Positions 59,201-64,000 of a stretch of DNA of 64,000 bases are shown here, piece after piece; within the stretch, counting starts at the first letter, position 1, and every line of letters begins with the position of its first letter. The position numbers and the translations under genes are program-made. Source of the DNA: Cercis canadensis (lineage: Eukaryota; Streptophyta; Magnoliopsida; Fabales; Fabaceae); NCBI GenBank assembly GCA_003255065.1, contig QAOA01000573.1, positions 469,854-533,853 of the forward strand, written 5' to 3'. The notes below the pieces were generated by a model. The model worked only from the letters and a program-made list of their open reading frames with translations. It was not told the origin of the DNA and made no database searches.

Positions 59201-60607
59201 TGAGACCATATTTTTCTGTTGCGGATTCAATAGGAACATGCATGTATAAATAGATATAGGGATGTCCTGTTTCAGTATGAAATTTCAAAGGTTTGCTGGC
59301 CTTGCTTAGAAATGTGGCAAAATTATTATTACTGATTATCAAAATTATTTCTTCTGGAAAATTATATGATGGTTAACTATGTTTCTTGATTTTGTTTACC
59401 TGTGAAATGAATGGATCTAATATATTATATTTTATTGATGTCTATTTCAATGGTTATCTTATTCATATATCAGATTCTAATAATTTTAGTTGGTGCAAGT
59501 AAATTTTCTTTTGGCTTGTTTGTGATGCAAATATATCTTAATTTTGTTTTTAAACCTGGCCACAAATCCTAGTGACTATATTTGCATGTTTCATATTGAT
59601 GCTGACTTGTCTGTGACATGCATGTAGATAAATCAAAAACGGAGCATTTGGTTGAAACAGCCAGAACCAGGAAGCGTTCTCGGTGGAATGTGCCTGCTCC
59701 ATTGAATGATAAGGGATATGTGGGCCTTGAGGTCCCACACAATGGAACTGAAGTGACTAGACCCCTTGATCTTGAAGGCACACATAAGAGAGGAATATAT
59801 AATTCTTCTAAAAATCTCTATACCGAAAAGGTGCATATTCAGTTAATTTCATGTGACATCTTCCTGGCACTCTGTTGTAGCATTTTTATTGATTATACCA
59901 TTTTTGTTTCATTCCCACTGTCATGCATTAAACAATTTTATTGATTTGAAGATTTTGACAATGCAAAGGCTATTGTACACTCTCAATATATCTATCTCTC
60001 TCTCTCCCTATATATACATATAGATATAAGTAATACAAAACAGCTATTTGCCTTTCCTCGTGCATATGTATATGACAAAGGGTTTCCGCTTTTAATACCC
60101 TTGGGTCGGTTGTAATAATTTCTCATTGATGTGCAGTTAAAGGAATCCAGAATTGAATTGCCATCCACCAGCATGGCAGCTCACGTGGTTGATGAAGAAG
60201 TTGAGATTGAACTGAATGACAAAACCAAGATTCTCGAAACTGCACACCCAGAAAATGAGAATGGAGCGGCATTTGAGGTGAAGGGCTTGCCTCTCCTGCT
60301 TCCCTCAGCTCTAACTCTTCATAACAATTATTCACGAGTAAGGTCCTCCTCTTGGGTATTTCTTATACTAAATCCACTTAATTGTGGTGTTAGTTCATTC
60401 CTGTCAATGTTTTGTATCAAAATATACCCTTTTTTCTTTTGGCTTCAATATCACAATATACTTACTGCCTTAGAAATTATTATTCTTTGTATTTTAGCAT
60501 CTGAAAGAGCTCTTCAACTTCATTTGCAGTATGAGGGTGATGATGAGAATGTTGATGTCGATGGGCTTGATGAAGATGTCGCCCAGGCGCATGTAGATAT
60601 AGTCTAA
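53242..60607 (+). CDS. CCCH zinc-finger protein with coiled coil, C3H40 type
   Basis: Eleven exons: 53242-53368, 55406-55516, 56296-56329, 56984-57125, 57230-57286, 58201-58298, 58433-58504, 58633-58847, 59628-59830, 60137-60337, 60530-60607; 445 residues, all phases fit. One CCCH finger lies at the N-terminus with spacing C-X7-C-X4-C-X3-H (C12, C20, C25, H29; KLCVPYQRGRCTRQICSFAH). A basic arginine-rich region follows, then a long predicted coiled coil (about residues 139-232; INKLEHQKFQ, LNSRIQELEAQLCKENEE, SRLQDELKRSQVRLQRLGDQL), a TRKRSRWNVP stretch near residue 300, and an acidic C-terminus (EGDDENVDVDGLDEDV). It is probably an RNA-binding nuclear protein; the function is not settled. 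It resembles Arabidopsis At3g21810 (C3H40), the neighbour of ATXR2 there too. The intron after 58504 has a GC donor (GAG/GCAAGT). Confidence 0.9.
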
Positions 60608-62354
60608 TTTATAAAATGGAGTAACAACATTTTTTTTTTTGCTTTTGGTGACTCATAGTAGTTGTAACTTTTTAAGTGTTGATATCTTTACCAGATTATT
60701 TTCAAATAGAATTTCAGATACTGGAAGAAGAGACCATAAGACTTTAAAATTTGTGTTCTATTTGGGGATATGCATTTTTCTGGCATGCCTCCAAGGTTCT
60801 GGTGGTGCATAGCTGTCTTTAGGACATCTATTGATGGTAGTAATTGCTGCGGTTAATGCAAAATTATGTAGTTCTCTACATTCAATGAAGTTTGTTGGTT
60901 TTTCATATCCAAGAGATCACTGAGATCTTTAGATTTATCAAAATCGCAGTGCCCCATTTCATTCTTGAGAATGTCGATATCGGGTTCTGGGAACTATTTC
61001 TGGTTAGCCTGATTGATATGAATTTTATTTCTTCTGAAAATCTTACATCTTTTGTAGGTTAAGATGTATGCTTCCATAACTTATACTGATAATTTATTAA
61101 TGAATACTAAGTTGCAATTTTGTGAAGCAAATTTTGTAACTTAAGCATAATAAAAACACGCAAACTCAGAAGTCATGTAAATTTCGCATGAATAGAACTC
61201 TACATAGTAGCATAAACTTTTATAAAGTTTAAAAAAGAAAATATTTTGTTTATTTTATACTATTTCACACGCAGTATCTAATCAGACTCAAATAAATTAA
61301 ACTTTTATGTCATTTCGTACAAACTCCTACTGCCTACATATATTTTACGTGCTTGATGCCTAACTTGTGAGGATGCCAAATCTGAGACTGCTCTTATTCC
61401 ACTCAAATAGAATTATGTGTGGGGACATTCAAGGGGACAAGTATTGGACAACACATTCTTTCTTTTTACTTTATGCTAATTAACTTGCGGCTTGTCTTAT
61501 CTAGGGCTATCAAAACCCATATCAACTCAACTAAACTATGCAATCTAAATTAAACTGATATATTAGTTTAGTTTTAATTTCATTGTGGTTTGGGTTGGAT
61601 TGTTATATTTCAATAAACTTTGGGTTGGGTTGGGTGAGTAAAGATAAATCAATTTAACCTAATACAATCTATCAGTCCTTTTTAATTGTGATTCTTCAAT
61701 TTTTAATTTGTTTTGATAAATTTCTCACATAAAATCGTTAGACTTTCTTAATCATTAATATACATTACATAGTCAAATTAGAGTTCACTAATAAATTAGA
61801 ATATAAAATTAACATGAGTTAGTTCAACTTATAAGAATTAAATTACTTCGCTTATAAAACTTATCAAATCTCATTGCAATCAATCCTTCTTTGGTAGATA
61901 ATCAATAAATATCATTGTAAGCTTGTGATATGTCTTGAATTTGGAATAGAGTAATCTTCTTTCATCTTAAACTTTTGCTTATAAAAAAAAAAATTAGAAT
62001 ATAAGTATTAATTGACAATTTTTTTAATTCATTTATTATTTTTTTTATAAAATATATTTTGAAACCTAACTTATTTCAAATCAAGAAGTCAACCCAACCC
62101 AATATGACTTTTCATGATTTGGATTGGTTAGATTGTAATGTTTTTTTGGCTATGATTAGTTTAAGTTGTAGAGCATAAAAAAAATCTTGAGTTAGAATTG
62201 AGCGTAAACCCAAATCCCAAACCAATATTAGCCCATTGAGACCGCTAGTCTCATAAATCAATGTGACGGCAATCTTCCCCGTCAATTGGTTATCGGCCAC
62301 TTCTGCGTCGAAACCTACTTATAGTTGCGACTTGCGAGGGCCATTTATTCGTTT
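60608..62354. other. 3' flank of the CCCH gene and intergenic DNA
   Basis: After the CCCH 3' UTR, about 61500-62110 holds a repeat-like AT-rich stretch with ggtttgggttggattg and gggttgggttgggtg near the left and caacccaaccc near the right, which may be an old inverted-repeat transposon; ends and target duplication are not clear. The last part is the promoter of the TraB gene. Confidence 0.4.
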
Positions 62355-63748
62355 ATGACTCGCCCGGTCACTCGTCATCAACTCGCCCGAGTCACGCAGT
62401 TGATTCAGCGTCATCAGTGTTCCCATTCAATCACTTGTGCCCAGACTATCCTCTCTTTTACGCATTTCAGAAAATTCTCAACCTCACCAAACCCCGAAAC
62501 CACTGGTTCTACTGCCATCGTTGCTCGCCGCAAAATTAAGCATCTCCGGCCGTTGATGGATTCACAACAGCCGGAATCCGGTATCCCCGCTGTCGAAGGT
62601 GAAGATTTTGTCCATATCGAGAATCCTAACATTGAGAGCTTGTCTGAGAGCATGGTTGGAACTGACGACCCCGCAAATGTCCCCGCATCACCGAGCCGTG
62701 ATACCGAGGCTTCGGAACATCGGGAGGTGCTTCCTGAGGAGCTCTCAAGAAGCGTGGTGACTCTGACCTGCGAATCGACTGCTGAGGGTGGTGTTTGTGA
62801 TGTGTACGTGGTTGGCACAGCTCATGTTTCTGAGGTAATTATATGATTAATTCATCATTTGCGACTCAATTGGATAAAGTAGAACTGAATTTTTGTTTTC
62901 GAGTTTGGCTGTATTGGATTTACGTTGCTACTGAGTTCAATTAGAAAGGAAATTAACTTTTTAACTCAGAACAGTTAGATTACAATTTTTCCCTCTTAGC
63001 CGGGCCAACTGGGAGGAAGCTTCACTTAGCAGAAGGTTTTTTTTCATTCATTATAGTTGGGATTCATTTCCATATAATGTGTCATCTTCTCTTGAGCATA
63101 TTAGTTTCTATTTGGCCCAATTGTAGTGAAAGAAAGGTGGGCTTGCACAAGTATGTGCGTGGTTACTAGTAATTCTGTGAATATTAATATGTAAATCTCT
63201 CTGTTCACATAATGAATTATGATTGAAGTTGAAACATTGAGAAGAAAAACCAGATGCAAATTTATAAGTAAAGTGCTAACAGCAAATCTAACCTTTTTTT
63301 TTTTTTTGTTGGATAAATAATAGTATGCTTATCCCAATAGGACCCAAAAAGGAGAGGTTCGAGCTTAATTTTCACCTTCAAGGTTCATAGAAGGACAAAT
63401 TAGAACGCATAGTGGCAATCTGGAACTTTAAATTTGTAATAGGATATAACACCGTGAGAGGTTAACATCTATGCTGAACTATGCCTTTTGATTGCAGGAA
63501 TCATGCAGAGAAGTTAAAGCGATAATCAATTTTCTGAAACCTCAGGTGCTTCCCTTTTGAACTCACTAACACATGATTGATGGATGAATCATTCAGCAGG
63601 TTAGCTGCCTGCTTTTGATTTCATGCTGTCCCTCCAGCTTGTAAATTTTTCATGATGAAACTATATATCTTGCTTTTTTTTGCTGCAGGTTGTCTTCTTA
63701 GAATTGTGCTCAAGCCGTGTGACAGTGCTTACCCCTCAAAATCTAAAG
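62355..63748 (+). CDS. TraB-domain protein, 5' part only
   Basis: Three exons are visible: 62355-62834, 63498-63545, 63689-63748 (196 codons, phase fits); the gene runs past the window end. The N-terminus MTRPVTRHQLARVTQLIQRH has many arginines and no acids, like a mitochondrial presequence, and runs to about residue 50. A polar linker follows, and then the start of the TraB domain: VCDVYVVGTAHVSE, ESCREVKAIINFLKPQ, VVFLELCSSRV. The GTAH and VFLELC motifs are typical of the TraB/PrgY family, whose plant members resemble At2g32340 and At1g05270; animal TRABD proteins sit at mitochondria. A second in-frame ATG (MDSQQPESG) could give a form without the presequence. The ATG at 62355 is chosen as the first one in the open frame. 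Confidence 0.85.
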
Positions 63749-64000
63749 GTCTCTACTCTTCACCTTGGTCTTTTTGTAACTGACAGTAATCCCCTACGCA
63801 AATACTAATATGATTAAAGGGGTGATGGACTGATGGTTACTCCACTAAAGGAGGAATATCATTGTGTTTGTTTTTTTAGTTATTGCAGTTTCAAAATACG
63901 TTGATTGGCATCTTTACCTTGATAATATAAATTTTTTACTTTACGACTTATGACTTTTTTTGTTTTTACCAAATAGAAACATACACAAATCTTTTCACTC

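Noticed and set aside
62414-62818. Open frame of 134 codons on the minus strand
   Set aside because: Antisense of exon 1 of the TraB gene, whose plus frame has the GTAH and VFLELC motifs.

Overview
The window is nuclear DNA of a flowering plant, almost certainly a eudicot. The protein-coding genes have many short exons with GT-AG introns. A degenerate block of Arabidopsis-type telomere units (CCCTAAA) is present. The intergenic DNA and introns hold Ty3/gypsy LTR retrotransposons, a Mutator-like element, tRNA-type SINEs and MITE-like repeats. Three N bases (6856, 48766, 51897) show a draft consensus. Exon borders were read by eye from splice signals, reading phase and family knowledge, and were not tested against transcripts.

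Layout: (1) 1-8500: a small intronless B-box microProtein gene (BBX30/31 = miP1 type, +) lies tail-to-tail with a CONSTANS-like gene (COL9-12 type, -), followed by a MITE-like element, a small secreted-protein ORF with a possible frameshift (-), and a SINE. (2) 9010-12152: a Mutator-like element with long compound inverted repeats, a 10-bp target duplication and a broken captured gene; just beyond it is a decayed second copy of the B-box microProtein. (3) 13500-27170: an EXS-family membrane protein gene (+), with a 5.1-kb Ty3/gypsy element in what appears to be its 5'-UTR intron. (4) 28098-28919: cyclin U1;1-type gene (+). (5) 30350-31360: interstitial telomere-like tract with an internal orientation switch. 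(6) 32087-37384: PEX22 (+), with SINEs and a MITE in its introns. (7) 38826-51188: ATXR2, a SET-domain protein (+), with a nearly intact 5.5-kb Ty3/gypsy element in intron 4. (8) 51479-52318: a 420-bp direct tandem duplication. (9) 53242-60607: a CCCH zinc-finger gene of C3H40 type (+). (10) 62355-end: start of a TraB-domain gene (+), cut off by the window edge.

From memory of the Arabidopsis map, the order C3H40 - ATXR2 - PEX22 - CYCU1;1 - COL12 - BBX31 matches the interval At3g21810-At3g21890, so this is a conserved microsyntenic block. The most interesting biology is the standing neighbourhood of a TOPLESS-recruiting B-box microProtein and a CONSTANS-like protein, i.e. a repressor microProtein beside a member of the family it is known to act on, with a relic of a second microProtein copy on the other side of the COL gene.
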